Source: JBBKWG01 sp037968835 | Lineage (GTDB): Bacteria; Pseudomonadota; Alphaproteobacteria; Rhodobacterales; Rhodobacteraceae | DNA length: 5,078 nucleotides | Assembly: GCA_037968835.1 (NCBI GenBank) | Contig: JBBKWG010000108.1 | Span: 1 to 5,078, forward strand | Direction of reading: 5' to 3' | Shown here: in pieces, positions 4,858-5,078 of the stretch | Numbering within the stretch: the first letter of the stretch is position 1 | Layout of the letters: the number at the start of each line of letters is the position of its first letter | The notes under the pieces: model-generated | Told to the model about the DNA's origin: nothing | Databases searched by the model: none | What the model saw: only the letters and a program-made list of their open reading frames with translations | Made by a program: the position numbers and the translations under genes

Positions 4858-5078
4858 ATGAACTACATCAAATACTTCGCTATTGCGGCGACCATGGCGG
4901 CTGGTCCGGCGTTCGCACAGTCGCAAATCTCGATTGCAACCGGCGGAACCGGCGGCGTCTACTACCCGATGGGCGGTGGTCTGGCCGAGGTCATCAACAA
5001 TCACGTCGAGGGTTTCAACGCGACCGCAGAAGTCACCGGCGCTTCGGTCGAGAATATGGGACTGATCGCCACCGGCGA
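4858..5078 (+). CDS. TAXI family TRAP transporter solute-binding protein, N-terminal part (runs off right edge)
   Basis: The first 73 codons are present. Residues 1-20 form a Sec signal peptide (MNYIKYFAIAATMAAGPAFA) with an Ala-Phe-Ala cleavage site before Gln21. The mature start reads QISIATGGTGGVYYPMGGGL, followed by AEVINNHV and an AEVTGASVENMGLIATG segment. The ATGGTGGVYYPMG motif and the following Thr/Ser-x-x-Asn-Met pattern are hallmarks of the TAXI (TRAP-associated extracytoplasmic immunogenic) family. These periplasmic proteins bind a small organic solute such as a carboxylate or amino acid. They pass it to a DctQM-type membrane permease, often a fused TRAP protein, driven by an ion gradient. 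The substrate cannot be told from this part. The permease gene would be expected just to the right. The 160-bp gap and its own ribosome binding site suggest a transcription unit separate from the genes to its left. Confidence 0.93.
   Translation, partial: MNYIKYFAIAATMAAGPAFAQSQISIATGGTGGVYYPMGGGLAEVINNHVEGFNATAEVTGASVENMGLIATG

Overview
The window looks like chromosomal DNA of a GC-rich alphaproteobacterium, probably Hyphomicrobiales/Rhodobacterales-like. This is an inference from the GC-biased third codon positions, a TAXI-type TRAP binding protein, a FixJ/NarL-like regulator and the style of the low-complexity protein. No RNA gene, insertion sequence or CRISPR array is visible.

Layout. 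On the minus strand, from right to left, there is a large gene (353-2761, 802 residues) for an acidic, cysteine-free protein rich in Gly, Ala, Ser, Asp and Asn. A 9-bp GC-rich hairpin follows it (311-336), and then the first 87 codons of a second, unrecognised gene that runs off the left edge (start 262). A long intergenic region (2762-3509), AT-rich in its central part, separates this pair from rightward genes. It holds several repeat and dyad structures that could be operators: a 9-bp direct repeat with 23-bp period, a nearly perfect 24-bp palindrome, an A/T hairpin, and possible sigma-70-type promoters reading right.

On the plus strand there is first a LuxR/FixJ-type regulator (3510-4195) with a receiver-like N-terminal half and a GerE-type HTH in a different frame. 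The reading frame is broken near 3945-3960, and a TAG stands where a Trp codon is expected nine codons before the apparent ancestral stop. Restoring one base gives 687 nt (228 residues), a normal length for the family. The ancestral stop overlaps the start of the next gene by 8 nt (ATGACTGA). That gene (4188-4697) encodes a 169-residue, mainly helical protein with an Arg-x4-His motif like that of HEPN domains. After a 160-bp gap with a small dyad, a TAXI-family TRAP transporter periplasmic binding protein begins (4858) and runs off the right edge.

Working picture (inference): the divergent regulator and helical protein may control the large low-complexity protein, which has no N-terminal signal peptide and an ordered C-terminal tail, so it could be a type I secretion substrate or a surface/matrix protein. 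In this genome the regulator appears damaged, is expressed by frameshifting, or carries sequence errors. The TAXI gene looks like a separate transcription unit.
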